Source: Sinorhizobium sp. 6-70
Lineage (GTDB): Bacteria; Pseudomonadota; Alphaproteobacteria; Rhizobiales; Rhizobiaceae
DNA: 64,000 nt
Reading direction: 5' to 3'
Assembly: GCF_030124375.1 (NCBI RefSeq)
Contig: NZ_JASKLS010000003.1
Coordinates: 355,337-419,336, forward strand
In this document: piece after piece, positions 51,650-60,275 of the stretch
Layout of the letters: every line of letters begins with the position of its first letter
Position numbering within the stretch: position 1 is the first letter of the stretch
Translations under genes and position numbers: made by a program
Notes under the pieces: generated by a model
The model's input: the letters and a program-made list of their open reading frames with translations, nothing else
Told to the model about the DNA's origin: nothing
Databases searched by the model: none

Positions 51650-53161
51650 ATGATCGAGACTATGTTCGGGGCGCTCTTTAATCTTGTGAGCACCCCCCAC
51701 ACCATGGGTCTCATGCTGATCGCGGTCGTCTTTGGACTGCTCGTCGGCGTGACGCCCGGCATCGGAGGCAAGCTCTCCATCGCCATGGCGATTCCCTTCG
51801 TCTATGGCATGGACATGGTGGCAGGCGCTGTTTTCCTGTTGACCATGCACGCCGTCAACGGCACCAGCGGCCAGATATCGAGCATCATGTTCGGCATCCC
51901 AGGCGATGGTGATGATGCGGCAACCACGCTTGACGGCTATCCACTCGCCAAGCAGGGACAGGCGGCGCGCGCGCTCGGTGCCAGTATTACCGCCTCCGGT
52001 GTCGGCGGCATCATCGGTGCGGTCGTTTTCGCGATCATGATTCCGGTGCTGGAACCGGTCATCCTGATGTTCAGCCCCGCCGAGTTCTTCCTGATTGCCC
52101 TTCTCGGCATCAGTTTCATCGCCTTCCTGGCGAGCGGCAGCAAGATCGTCAAAGGCCTGATCGTCGGCTTCTACGGTCTCATGCTGTCGACGATCGGCAT
52201 GGATCCGATCACTGGTACGCCGCGCTATGCCGGCGACATGCTTTTCCTGTGGGACGGCGTCAGCCTCGTCACCGCGGTGCTCGCCATGTTCGCCGTACCG
52301 GAAATGCTTGCTCTTGCCACCAAGGGTGGTTCGATCTCGGCCGTGCCGATGGACAAGGCCTTCTCCTATAGGCAGCTGTTTTCAGGCGTCATGGAGGTCC
52401 CGCGTCACTGGTGGCTCGTGGTCCGCACCTCGGTCATCGGCTCCGTCATCGGGATGGTTCCCGGTCTCGGCGGCTCGACTGCGGCATGGCTCTGCTATGG
52501 CCATGCGGTGCAAAGCTCGAAGACGCCGGAGCGCTTTGGCAAGGGCGCGATCGAGGGCGTCATCGCCCCGGAGACCGCGAGCAACGGCAAGGAAGGCGGC
52601 TCGCTGCTACCGACCCTCTTCTTCGGCATCCCGGGCAGTTCCGGCATGGCCGTGCTGCTTGGCGCCTTCCTCATCCTGGGCATCCAGCCCGGCGCGATGA
52701 TGGTCACCAAGCATCTCGATCTGGTCTGGACGCTGATCTGGGCGCTGGTCGTGGGCAACCTCATTGCCGTCGCCATGCTGCTCGTCGTCTGTCGTTGGCT
52801 CGCGGTTCTGACCTTCGTCAATGGTCGCATGCTGGCGCCCTTCATCCTCGTCTTCGTGACGATAGGCTGCTTCGTCAGCGATGTGCAGTGGCAGAACCTC
52901 GTGGTCCTCGTGCTCTTCAGCGCGATCGGCTACGGCTTCCAGCGGGCCGGCTGGCCGCGCTCGCCCTTCGTCATCGGCCTCGTTCTCGGCGGCCAGGCGG
53001 AAGCGTCGCTGCACCAGGCGCTTCAGTTGTGGGGTTACTCCTTCTTCCTGCGCCCGATGTCGCTGGTCCTGATCGGCATGATCGTCGCGCTGATGGTCTA
53101 CGCCTTCTACCGCAATTTCCGGCCCGGCAATCGCCAGCCTAGCGTGGAGATCAACACGTGA
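51650..53161 (+). CDS. tctA: Tripartite tricarboxylate transporter large membrane subunit (TctA family)
   Basis: A 503-residue membrane protein with about 12 helices and the TctA signatures GLLVGVTPGIGGKLSIAMAI and MVPGLGGSTAAWLCYG, each holding a GxGG-type loop. ATG 51650 (MIETMFGALFNLV) is chosen over 51593 because family proteins start there. It forms the channel of a cation-coupled carboxylate importer with TctB and a TctC receptor. The cargo may be a tricarboxylate or an aromatic carboxylate; the downstream cupin gene favours the latter (inference). Confidence 0.93.
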   Translation: MIETMFGALFNLVSTPHTMGLMLIAVVFGLLVGVTPGIGGKLSIAMAIPFVYGMDMVAGAVFLLTMHAVNGTSGQISSIMFGIPGDGDDAATTLDGYPLAKQGQAARALGASITASGVGGIIGAVVFAIMIPVLEPVILMFSPAEFFLIALLGISFIAFLASGSKIVKGLIVGFYGLMLSTIGMDPITGTPRYAGDMLFLWDGVSLVTAVLAMFAVPEMLALATKGGSISAVPMDKAFSYRQLFSGVMEVPRHWWLVVRTSVIGSVIGMVPGLGGSTAAWLCYGHAVQSSKTPERFGKGAIEGVIAPETASNGKEGGSLLPTLFFGIPGSSGMAVLLGAFLILGIQPGAMMVTKHLDLVWTLIWALVVGNLIAVAMLLVVCRWLAVLTFVNGRMLAPFILVFVTIGCFVSDVQWQNLVVLVLFSAIGYGFQRAGWPRSPFVIGLVLGGQAEASLHQALQLWGYSFFLRPMSLVLIGMIVALMVYAFYRNFRPGNRQPSVEINT

Positions 53162-53685
53162 AGAATCTTTCCTTCAGCACATGGCTCACCATCGTCATGC
53201 TCGCCTTCTTCGTCGTCATGGTGGCCCTCTCGATGGAATTTCCAGCTAAGGCGCGCTTCATGCCCCTGATCGTCGGTCTGCCGGCTATCGCACTCTGCCT
53301 CGTCCAACTCGGCATCGATTTGATGCCGTCCTCGAAGAGCGCATACCACGGTGCACCCCGCGCCGGTCTGGCACAACAGGCCGGTCTGGAGCCGGAGCTG
53401 CCGGAGTTCGGGCCGCACACGGTCTCGCAGGAGATCCTGATGTGGATCTATTTCGTGGCCTTTGTCGCCGGGATCCTCACCGTCGGGTTTTATGTGAGCG
53501 TGCCCGTGTTGCTGTTGACCTTCCTCCGTCGGGAAGCCGAGGCCTCGTGGCGGTTCGCCTTCTCGTTGGCGGCAGCAGCGACGCTGGTGCTCTACCTGAT
53601 GTTCGGCGCACTCCTGCACATCCAGCTCCATCCCGGCTTCGTAACACCCTGGCTGGTGCAAATAATCGGGATCGGGGCAGCCTGA
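53158..53685 (+). CDS. tctB: Tripartite tricarboxylate transporter small membrane subunit (TctB family)
   Basis: A 175-residue membrane protein with four hydrophobic segments. The GTG at 53158 overlaps the tctA stop (GTGA). The TctB pattern is loose, as usual: FSTWLTIVMLAFFVVMVALS at the N terminus and LRREAEASWRFAFSLAAAAT later. It partners TctA. Confidence 0.9.
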   Translation: MKNLSFSTWLTIVMLAFFVVMVALSMEFPAKARFMPLIVGLPAIALCLVQLGIDLMPSSKSAYHGAPRAGLAQQAGLEPELPEFGPHTVSQEILMWIYFVAFVAGILTVGFYVSVPVLLLTFLRREAEASWRFAFSLAAAATLVLYLMFGALLHIQLHPGFVTPWLVQIIGIGAA

Positions 53686-53717
53686 TCAGGATCCGCGAGG
53701 AGGCGGTTCGAAAAAAT

Positions 53718-53737
53718 GCGCGCCTTGCGGGGCGCGC
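53718..53737 (+). terminator. Hairpin between tctB and the first tctC-like gene
   Basis: GCGCGCC, loop TTGCGG, GGCGCGC, 32 bases after the tctB stop. It sits in a 203-base gap before the receptor gene and may change the ratio of receptor to membrane subunits. Confidence 0.5.
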
Positions 53738-53888
53738 GCCCAAAAAGAAACACCAAACGCACTGCAAGGATGGATTCACGTTGGCAGCGCCGCCGTGAGC
53801 GGGGTTGGTTTGCCGCTTGCAGACATTATCGGAAACCGGGTGTCCGCAAGAGCGGGCAGCTTACGCCGCAAGGCAAAGGGAGGAATTA

Positions 53889-54893
53889 ATGGGAATTCAA
53901 ACACTTCGCATCGCGGTATCGGGTGCCGCGATCCTGTCGGCACTGTGGCCCGGTCTCGGCTTGGCCGAGGACGGCGTCGAGTTCTTCAACGGCAAGACCG
54001 TCAACTACATCGTCGCGACGGCGCCCGGTGGCGTTTACGACACCAACGGACGTCTTGTTGCGCAATACATGCAGAAATACCTGCCAGGCTCGACCTTCGT
54101 CGTGCAGAACATGCCTGGAGCCGGCCATCTGCTGGGCACGAACTACATCTATGCCTCCGAACCAGACGGTCTGACCTTCGGCACCTTCAACACCGGGCTC
54201 CTCTACGGTCAGCTCAGCGGCGACCAGAACATCAAGTTCGACCTGACGAAGATGTCCTGGATCGGAAAGGTTGCATCCGACCCGCGCATCATTCTCGTCA
54301 CCAAGGAATCCGGGATCGAAAGCTACGAACAGCTGAAAGCGCTGAAGGAGCCGGTCAAATTCGCTACCGCCGGAAAGGGAAGCGCCTCGATGATCGAGGC
54401 GACGATGTTCGTCAAGGCGCTCAAACTGCCGATCCAGGTGGTTTCGGGCTATAACGGCAACGAGGACCAGCTCGCGATGATGCGCGGCGAGGTCCAGGGC
54501 GTGATCGGATCCCGGTCGGAATTTCAGCAGTTCGTCGATGAGGGCAAGGGGCGTTTCATCGCGCAAGTCGGCGGCACCGAAACGGACGTACCGCAACTCT
54601 CTTCGATGGTCGACGACGCCACGGCAAAGCAAGTCGTCGGCCTGATCGAGTCGCAGAGCGGGATCTCGCGGCTTTCCGCCGGCCCGGCCGGGATCCCGGA
54701 GGAGCGCCTGAAGGCCCTTCGCGACGCCTATAAGGCTGCTACGACCGACCCGGAATTCGTCGAGAAAGCGCGTGCACTCGGCCTTCCCGTCGATCCGGCA
54801 GTCGGCGACGAGGTCGGAACGCGGGTCGAGAAGGCTTTGGACCAGGCTCCGGAGGTCATCAACGTATTGAAAGAGGCGCTCAGCGAAGGCTGA
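53889..54893 (+). CDS. tctC: Tripartite tricarboxylate transporter substrate-binding protein (TctC family), copy 1
   Basis: A 334-residue periplasmic receptor. Signal peptide at residues 1-25 (RIAVSGAAILSALWPGLGLA). The mature start is FFNGKTVNYIVATAPGGVYD, and the TctC blocks VVQNMPGAGHLLGTNYIYAS and SWIGKVASDPRIILVTKESG are present. AAAGGGAGGAAT precedes ATG 53889. It is very similar to the next gene over its full length, so the pair is a recent tandem duplication or two receptors for related ligands. Confidence 0.92.
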   Translation: MGIQTLRIAVSGAAILSALWPGLGLAEDGVEFFNGKTVNYIVATAPGGVYDTNGRLVAQYMQKYLPGSTFVVQNMPGAGHLLGTNYIYASEPDGLTFGTFNTGLLYGQLSGDQNIKFDLTKMSWIGKVASDPRIILVTKESGIESYEQLKALKEPVKFATAGKGSASMIEATMFVKALKLPIQVVSGYNGNEDQLAMMRGEVQGVIGSRSEFQQFVDEGKGRFIAQVGGTETDVPQLSSMVDDATAKQVVGLIESQSGISRLSAGPAGIPEERLKALRDAYKAATTDPEFVEKARALGLPVDPAVGDEVGTRVEKALDQAPEVINVLKEALSEG

Positions 54894-54909
54894 TGCGCAC
54901 CAGATCACA

Positions 54910-55016
54910 ATGACTTTGGGTCGAATCGACCCAAAGTCATAAAACGTGATCGATTCTAATAAGTTAGAGCGGGATGCGGGCGGAAAACCGCGCACACTTT
55001 TCCTCATCCCGCTCTA
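54910..55016. repeat. RIME-like element 1 (two palindromes, about 107 bp)
   Basis: The first palindrome has perfect 15-bp arms around one base (54910-54940, arm ATGACTTTGGGTCGA). The second has 12-bp arms TAGAGCGGGATG / CATCCCGCTCTA (54965-55016) with an inner GCGG-AAAA-CCGC. Size and two-palindrome layout match the rhizobial RIME1 elements. It lies between the tandem tctC copies. Confidence 0.8.
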
Positions 55017-55050
55017 TCGAATTTTCAAGCTTCAACTGGGAGGAAAATCA

Positions 55051-56058
55051 ATGAAATGGCATTCAATTCGCATGGCCGCTTGCGCGACTGCGGCTTTGCT
55101 TACGATCTCGACGGCCGCCGCTTGGGCGCAGGAAGGCAAGGAGTTCTTCAACGGCAAGACGGTCAACTACATCGTCGCGACCGGCCCTGGCGGCGGCTAC
55201 GACACCAATGGTCGTCTCGTGGCGCAGTTCATGCAGAAGTACCTGCCGGGGTCGACCTTCGTCGTCCAGAACATGCCCGGCGCCGGCCACCTCATTGGAG
55301 CGAACTATATTTACGCTTCCGAGCCGGATGGGCTGACTTTCGGTACCTTCAACACCGGGCTCATCTACGGCCAGCTCGGCGGTGACCCCGGCATCAAGTT
55401 CGACCTCGCGGACATGTCCTGGATCGGAAAGGTCGCCTCCGACCCGCGCGTCATCGTCGTGAGCAAGGATTCCGGCATCGAGAGCTACGAGCAGCTCAAG
55501 GCGCTGAAGGAGCCGATCCGCTTTGCTTCTGCCGGTGTTGGCAGCGCCTCGACGATCGAGACCACGATGCTGGTCAATGCGCTCCATCTGCCGATCCAGA
55601 TCGTGTCCGGATACAACGGCAGCGACGACCAACTTGCCTTGCGACGGGGCGAAGTGCAGGGGATCATTGCCTCGCGTTCCTCGTTCCAACAGTTCGTGGA
55701 TGAGGGCAATGGCCGCATCATCGCCCAGATCGGCGGTTCGGAGACGGACGTGCCGCAGCTCGCCTCGCTGGTCGATGATGCAGATGCCAAGAAGGTCATT
55801 GCGCTGGTAGCCTCGCAAAGCAACATTTCTCGCCTGACGGCGGGTCCGAACGGCATTCCGGAAGACCGGTTGAAGGCGCTGCGCGACGCCTATAATGCCG
55901 CCACGTCCGATCCGGAATTCCTGGAGAAAGCCAAGTCTCTCAGCCTGCCGGTGGATCCGAAGGTCGGCGACGACGTGGCAGTAACGGTCAAGGCGGCACT
56001 GGACCAGACGCCCGAGATCGTTGAGTTTCTGAAAGAGGCCCTCCTGTCGCGGAACTGA
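55051..56058 (+). CDS. tctC: Tripartite tricarboxylate transporter substrate-binding protein (TctC family), copy 2
   Basis: A 335-residue periplasmic receptor with a signal peptide (SIRMAACATAALLTISTAAA). It shares long identical blocks with copy 1, for example FFNGKTVNYIVAT, KYLPGSTFVVQNMPGAGHL and GIESYEQLKALKEP. The mature N terminus reads GPGGGYD where copy 1 reads APGGVYD, close to the ligand site. TGGGAGGAAAATCA precedes the ATG. A RIME-like element separates the two copies. Confidence 0.92.
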   Translation: MKWHSIRMAACATAALLTISTAAAWAQEGKEFFNGKTVNYIVATGPGGGYDTNGRLVAQFMQKYLPGSTFVVQNMPGAGHLIGANYIYASEPDGLTFGTFNTGLIYGQLGGDPGIKFDLADMSWIGKVASDPRVIVVSKDSGIESYEQLKALKEPIRFASAGVGSASTIETTMLVNALHLPIQIVSGYNGSDDQLALRRGEVQGIIASRSSFQQFVDEGNGRIIAQIGGSETDVPQLASLVDDADAKKVIALVASQSNISRLTAGPNGIPEDRLKALRDAYNAATSDPEFLEKAKSLSLPVDPKVGDDVAVTVKAALDQTPEIVEFLKEALLSRN

Positions 56059-56072
56059 GCCTAGCGGCTTTG

Positions 56073-56097
56073 CGGGCGGCGGTCTTGCCGCCGCCCG
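56073..56097 (+). terminator. Terminator hairpin after the tricarboxylate transporter operon
   Basis: CGGGCGGCGG, loop TCTTG, CCGCCGCCCG, then TTC, 14 bases after the second tctC stop. A 10-bp GC-only stem; it separates the transporter from the cupin operon. Confidence 0.7.
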
Positions 56098-56253
56098 TTC
56101 ACCTGGCGGCGCCAGAAGTTGCGCGCCATCGACGCCTCGCGTGATGCCGGCGCCATTCCTGGAATCGGAGCCGATTCAAGGAAAAAATTTGTCGGCAATT
56201 CAAAGTGTTGCATGGCTCTTTCATGCCCGAGAAGAGGCGTGACGTATAGTGTG

Positions 56254-56287
56254 TCGGGAAAACGCCTTTTCCGAAAACACACTACCG
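56254..56287 (+). promoter_or_regulatory. Conserved 34-bp element upstream of cupin-EutA operon 2
   Basis: Contains GGAAAA-CGCC-TTTTCC (56257-56272), and then AAAACACACTACCG. An outer dyad AGTGTGT (56248-56254) / ACACACT (56277-56283) encloses it. It is 27 of 34 identical, ungapped, to 33536-33569 (minus). It ends 53 bases before the cupin ATG at 56341. Confidence 0.75.
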
Positions 56288-56340
56288 ATGCCGGCACAAA
56301 AGACTCATAGTTCGCGCCGAATGCGGAACGACAAAGCGAA

Positions 56341-57582
56341 ATGAAAGTGAACCAGATGGCCAGTACAGTCGATACAACGCCGCTCAGTGGTGAACCGGTT
56401 GCGGTTCCGGATCCCGGCAACACCAAGTTCCTTGTCGACCCCTATAAGGATTGGTCCAAGGGCGAGGGAATCCCGATCCATTTCGATCTCGGGCACGATC
56501 TGCTTGCGCTCGAAACAGGGCCATGGGATCGCTACGACGCACGCGGCTGCTTCGCACATACGCATGGCATGGGCGACTTCATGGCGAACTATGTCATCGA
56601 AGTCTTGGCTGGCCGCAAGACGCGCCCCGTCAAGCACCTCTACGAAGCCTTCTTCTATGTCCTGTCAGGCTATGGTTCGACGACCGTATGGCTTCCGAAC
56701 GGCGAGGTCCGCACCTTCGAGTGGGGGCCGAAGGCGCTCTTTGCGATCCCGTTGAACTGCCTCTACCAGTTCAACAACGGTTCCGGTGTCGACACGGTGC
56801 GCCTCTCCTGCACGAACAATGCCCCGCTGACCATCAATCTCTACCACAACCTCGATTTCGTCTTCGACAACGACTTCGCCTTCAAGGACCGCATCGGCCA
56901 GGCCAAGCATTTCGAAGGCGAAGGCGCACTTTATTCCTATGGCTTGGAATCGGCGCGCAAGGTGCAGAACATCTGGGAAACCAACTTCGTCCACGATCTG
57001 ACGAGCTTCAAGCTCTATGAATTCGAGGGACGCGGCAAGGGATCGCTCAACGTCAATTTCGTGCTGGCTGACGGAACGATGCATTCCCACGTTTCGCAGA
57101 TGCCGGTCGGCCGCTACAAGAAGGCCCACCGCCACGCCGCCGGAACGCACGTGCACGCCGTCGACGGCGAGGGATACTCGCTGATGTGGTACGAGGGAGA
57201 CTCCGAGTTCAAGGAAATTCCGTGGCGCCACGGCTTCATGTATACGCCGCCGTTCTGGATGTACCATCAGCATTTCAACACCTGCGATCAGCCGGCGCGC
57301 TACGTCGCCTGCAGCCTCGGCAGCCGGCGCTACCCGTTCATCTCGCTGCGCCGCAAGAGTGCGGAAGGCGGCGGTGCGACTTCGGTCAAGGACGGCGGAC
57401 GGCAGATCGAATACGAGGATCAGGATCCGCGCGTACACCGCAAGTTCCTCGAGGAGTTGCAGAAGACCGGTGTGCCGTCGGCGATGGGCGACATCTTCGA
57501 TGAGCCGGCGATCATGGCCCTGCCGAAGGAAAGCCTGACGGGCGTCATCCAGACGCCGATCCTTGCCGGTCCGGCGACGTAA
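56341..57582 (+). CDS. Double-cupin protein of the EutA-associated family, paralog 2 (putative aromatic-ring dioxygenase)
   Basis: A 413-residue bicupin without signal peptide. Cupin 1 (about 95-160) has RPVKHLYEAFFYVLSGYGST, lacking the full HxH. Cupin 2 (about 255-340) has KKAHRHAAGTHVHAVDGEGY and MYHQHFNTCDQP, supplying the likely metal histidines. It shares the architecture of paralog 1 (32182), including the YHQHF block, but diverges in overall sequence. An in-frame ATG at 56356 is an alternative start. It is followed by an EutA-like gene on the same strand, after a hairpin and a dispersed repeat. Confidence 0.85.
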   Translation: MKVNQMASTVDTTPLSGEPVAVPDPGNTKFLVDPYKDWSKGEGIPIHFDLGHDLLALETGPWDRYDARGCFAHTHGMGDFMANYVIEVLAGRKTRPVKHLYEAFFYVLSGYGSTTVWLPNGEVRTFEWGPKALFAIPLNCLYQFNNGSGVDTVRLSCTNNAPLTINLYHNLDFVFDNDFAFKDRIGQAKHFEGEGALYSYGLESARKVQNIWETNFVHDLTSFKLYEFEGRGKGSLNVNFVLADGTMHSHVSQMPVGRYKKAHRHAAGTHVHAVDGEGYSLMWYEGDSEFKEIPWRHGFMYTPPFWMYHQHFNTCDQPARYVACSLGSRRYPFISLRRKSAEGGGATSVKDGGRQIEYEDQDPRVHRKFLEELQKTGVPSAMGDIFDEPAIMALPKESLTGVIQTPILAGPAT

Positions 57583-57600
57583 GGCGCGGCAGGCGGGACC

Positions 57601-57621
57601 AGCCGGGCAGGAGGCCCGGCT
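57601..57621 (+). terminator. Hairpin after the second cupin gene
   Basis: AGCCGGGC, loop AGGAG, GCCCGGCT, 18 bases after the cupin stop, followed by a single further T. It may only partly stop transcription, because the EutA-like gene follows with no separate promoter that I can identify. Confidence 0.55.
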
Positions 57622-57624
57622 TCA

Positions 57625-57724
57625 CTGCATGATTCCTTAAATCGGAACCGCCTTAAGGACAAAATCATGCAGCAGTTCATGGTGCTACAGCGTCTTTGCG
57701 CGTTCGATGTGCGCGGCGCTGTAG
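57625..57724 (-). repeat. Dispersed intergenic palindromic repeat, copy 2
   Basis: Reverse-orientation copy of the element at 24463-24565. On the minus strand it reads CTACAGCGCCGCG, GCTGTAGCAC, GCTGCATGATTTT and a final ATCATGCAG. It occupies most of the gap between the cupin and EutA-like genes. Confidence 0.7.
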
Positions 57725-57740
57725 CGGAAGGAGGAGTTGC

Positions 57741-59246
57741 GTGCACGATCTCGATTTCGACCACGAGCATGACAATCTGTCTGACAGCGAACGTCAGCAG
57801 ATCGCGGACTGGCTGTGGAAACAGGAAACCGTCGATCTGTTGACGGTCGGCATCGATATCGGCAGCTCCACGTCTCACCTCTTGTTTGCGAATGTCGTCC
57901 TGCGGCGGGAGACGGACGATCTTTCCAGCCGTTTCGTCGTCGTCGATCGGCGCGTGGTCTGGCGCTCGCCGATCCTGCTGACGCCGTTTTTGCCGGACGG
58001 GACGATCGATGCGCACGAGTTGAGGCACTTCTTTCAGCACTGCTATCACGACGCGGGTTACAAGCGCAGCCACATTGACACCGGCGCCGTCATTCTGACC
58101 GGCGAGGCGATCAAGCGAAAGAACGCGCGGGCGATTGACGAGATCTTTGCAAACGAATCCGGACGCTTCGTCTGTGCGACCGCCGGCCACAAGCTCGAAT
58201 GCATGCTCGCGGCCCATGGTTCGGGCGCAACCGCTCTCTCGAAGAAAAGGGACGCCTGCGGCCTGCATGTCGATATCGGTGGCGGCACGACAAAGCTTGC
58301 CTTGATCGACAAGGGAGAAATCATAAGCGTTGCCGCCTTTGCCGTTGGCGGACGGCTGCTGGCGCAGGATGCCCAAGGCACCTGGTCGCGCATTGACGAT
58401 TCGGCCCGGATCGTTGCCGACGAACTCGGGCTCGGCACGGATCCCGCGACGATTGCCAACCCCGAGAACCGCCGCGCCATTGCAAAGCGCCTGGCCGCGA
58501 TCGCAGTCGATGAAATTCTCGGCGAGCCGCTCGACGCGCTCGGCCAGCGCCTCCTGCTGACGGAACCTCTCGAACGCCCGGTCCAGCCCACTTACATCAC
58601 CTTTTCCGGTGGCGTCTCGGAATACATTTTCGACTACGAGCCGAATGATCATGGCGATATAGCGCGGGATCTCGCCGACGAGATCGTGGCGCAGTTGAAG
58701 CCGCGCATCGAGATACCGATCGTCGATGCCGGGCAGCGCATCCGGGCGACCGTCATCGGCGCCTCGCAGTTCACCGTGCAGGTGAGCGGCAAGACGCTCT
58801 ATATGAACGGCGCCGACGCTTTGCCGAAACACAATATCCCTGTGGTCCATCTAGGAAAGGCGCTTTCCGAAGAGCTCGATCCGGAGGAAATCGCCGCTGC
58901 ATTCCGTGAGAGCGCTGCCAGGCAGGATCACGATGTTTCGGCGATGACGGCCCTTGCTTTTTCCTGGACCGGGTCGCCGGACTACCCGCGCCTGCTCGCC
59001 ATGGCCAAAGCGATCAAGATGGTTGCCGCGCCAGAGGGCGAGCGCAAGGAGTTGTTGGTGCTGATGATCGATGGCGACGTTGGTCAGACGATAGGCCGGA
59101 TTCTCGATCGGGAGCTCGGCGTCCGGTCACACCTGATTTCCATCGACGGCGTGCGGCTCAAGGATCTGGATTTCGTCGATCTCGGCGAGTTTATGAACCC
59201 GCCGGGGGTTATTCCCGTTGTTATCAAGTCGCTGCTCTTTTCTTGA
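57741..59246 (+). CDS. EutA-like ATPase (ethanolamine ammonia-lyase reactivase family), paralog 2
   Basis: A 501-residue actin/Hsp70-fold protein with phosphate-1 VGIDIGSSTSHLLF (residues 36-49), phosphate-2 LHVDIGGGTTKLAL, GAVILTGEAIKRKNARAI, TFSGGVSEYIFDYE, IRATVIGASQFTVQVSG and the C-terminal PGVIPVVIKSLLF. It starts at GTG 57741 with GGAAGGAGGAG upstream. It resembles paralog 1 (30662) along its full length. As there, it follows a double-cupin gene and there is no eutBC. Its N terminus is acidic and His/Asp-rich (DLDFDHEHDNLSD), unlike paralog 1. Confidence 0.9.
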   Translation: MHDLDFDHEHDNLSDSERQQIADWLWKQETVDLLTVGIDIGSSTSHLLFANVVLRRETDDLSSRFVVVDRRVVWRSPILLTPFLPDGTIDAHELRHFFQHCYHDAGYKRSHIDTGAVILTGEAIKRKNARAIDEIFANESGRFVCATAGHKLECMLAAHGSGATALSKKRDACGLHVDIGGGTTKLALIDKGEIISVAAFAVGGRLLAQDAQGTWSRIDDSARIVADELGLGTDPATIANPENRRAIAKRLAAIAVDEILGEPLDALGQRLLLTEPLERPVQPTYITFSGGVSEYIFDYEPNDHGDIARDLADEIVAQLKPRIEIPIVDAGQRIRATVIGASQFTVQVSGKTLYMNGADALPKHNIPVVHLGKALSEELDPEEIAAAFRESAARQDHDVSAMTALAFSWTGSPDYPRLLAMAKAIKMVAAPEGERKELLVLMIDGDVGQTIGRILDRELGVRSHLISIDGVRLKDLDFVDLGEFMNPPGVIPVVIKSLLFS

Positions 59247-59283
59247 ATTGTCCCCGGCGCAGAGTTGTGCCAAGACGCCGGAG

Positions 59284-60246
59284 ATGATCAAGTCTTCCGA
59301 CATGCCGAGATCGAGCTTTGACGGGCTCGATCTCAACGACATCGTGATCTTCACGCGCGTGGTGCAGCATGGCAGCTTCACCACCGCCGCAAAGATCTTT
59401 GGGAAGTCGCCGTCCTATATGAGCAAGCACGTCTCCCAACTCGAGGAGGCGCTGAAGCTCACCCTGCTTAACCGCTCGACCCATGCCGTCTTCCTGACCG
59501 ATGCGGGGAGTGTCTTCTTCGACCATTGCACGCGCATCCTTGCCGAGATCGACGCCGCGAAGGCGGATGCGAGCGGGCTCAGCAGCGAATTGATCGGCAC
59601 GCTGCGGGTTCACAGCACGCCGGGCGTCGGCCAGGCGCTCGTCGCACCGGCAATCGTCGATTTCAACGCGCGATATCCTTCGATCAAGGTCGAGCTCACC
59701 GTCAGCGCCTACTCGGTGAATCTCATGGAACGCGGCGTGGACGTCGTGATCGGCAGCCGCGATTTCGATGACGACGAATCCTTTCACACCGGTCTTTTCG
59801 AGCGCAAGCTCGGTCCCGCGGCCTATGTCATTTGCGCCGCGCCTTCCTACTTCTCCGAGCGGCCGAGACCGCACAAGCCGGCCGACCTTCGAGAACACAA
59901 CTGCCTGATCCATACGACGCAGAAGCCCGATCCGCGTACCTGGAGCGCACGCTTCGACGACGAGGAGATCACCGTGCAGGTGGACGGCACATTTCATTCG
60001 AATTTCGAGAGCGCGATCGTCCTTGCGGCTCTCCAGGGGGCCGGCATTGCCCGGCTTCCGCTTTACAGCGTGGTCGAGGAAATCCGGGCCGGAAGACTTC
60101 TTTCCGTATTCGACGGCGAGATCGTCTCGCGCCGCGTGATCAAGGCGTTTTATCCGCGCAGCCGTTTTGTCCCGAAGAAGCTTCGGGCTTTCCTGGCGAT
60201 CCTGGAGGCGCGGCTGAAGGACGCGATGCGGCCGGGCGCGGAATGA
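59284..60246 (+). CDS. LysR-family transcriptional regulator
   Basis: A 320-residue regulator. The winged helix contains LNDIVIFTRVVQHGSFTTAA and KIFGKSPSYMSKHVSQLEEA; the effector domain has VHSTPGVGQALVAPAIVDFN and LGPAAYVICAAPSYFSERPR. The start is uncertain (59284 or 59302). It lies 37 bases after the second EutA-like gene on the same strand, so it is the obvious local candidate to bind the 34-bp element upstream of the cupin gene (inference). Confidence 0.88.
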   Translation: MIKSSDMPRSSFDGLDLNDIVIFTRVVQHGSFTTAAKIFGKSPSYMSKHVSQLEEALKLTLLNRSTHAVFLTDAGSVFFDHCTRILAEIDAAKADASGLSSELIGTLRVHSTPGVGQALVAPAIVDFNARYPSIKVELTVSAYSVNLMERGVDVVIGSRDFDDDESFHTGLFERKLGPAAYVICAAPSYFSERPRPHKPADLREHNCLIHTTQKPDPRTWSARFDDEEITVQVDGTFHSNFESAIVLAALQGAGIARLPLYSVVEEIRAGRLLSVFDGEIVSRRVIKAFYPRSRFVPKKLRAFLAILEARLKDAMRPGAE

Positions 60247-60275
60247 TCCCGGGACTTAAGCGATAGGGGGTTACC

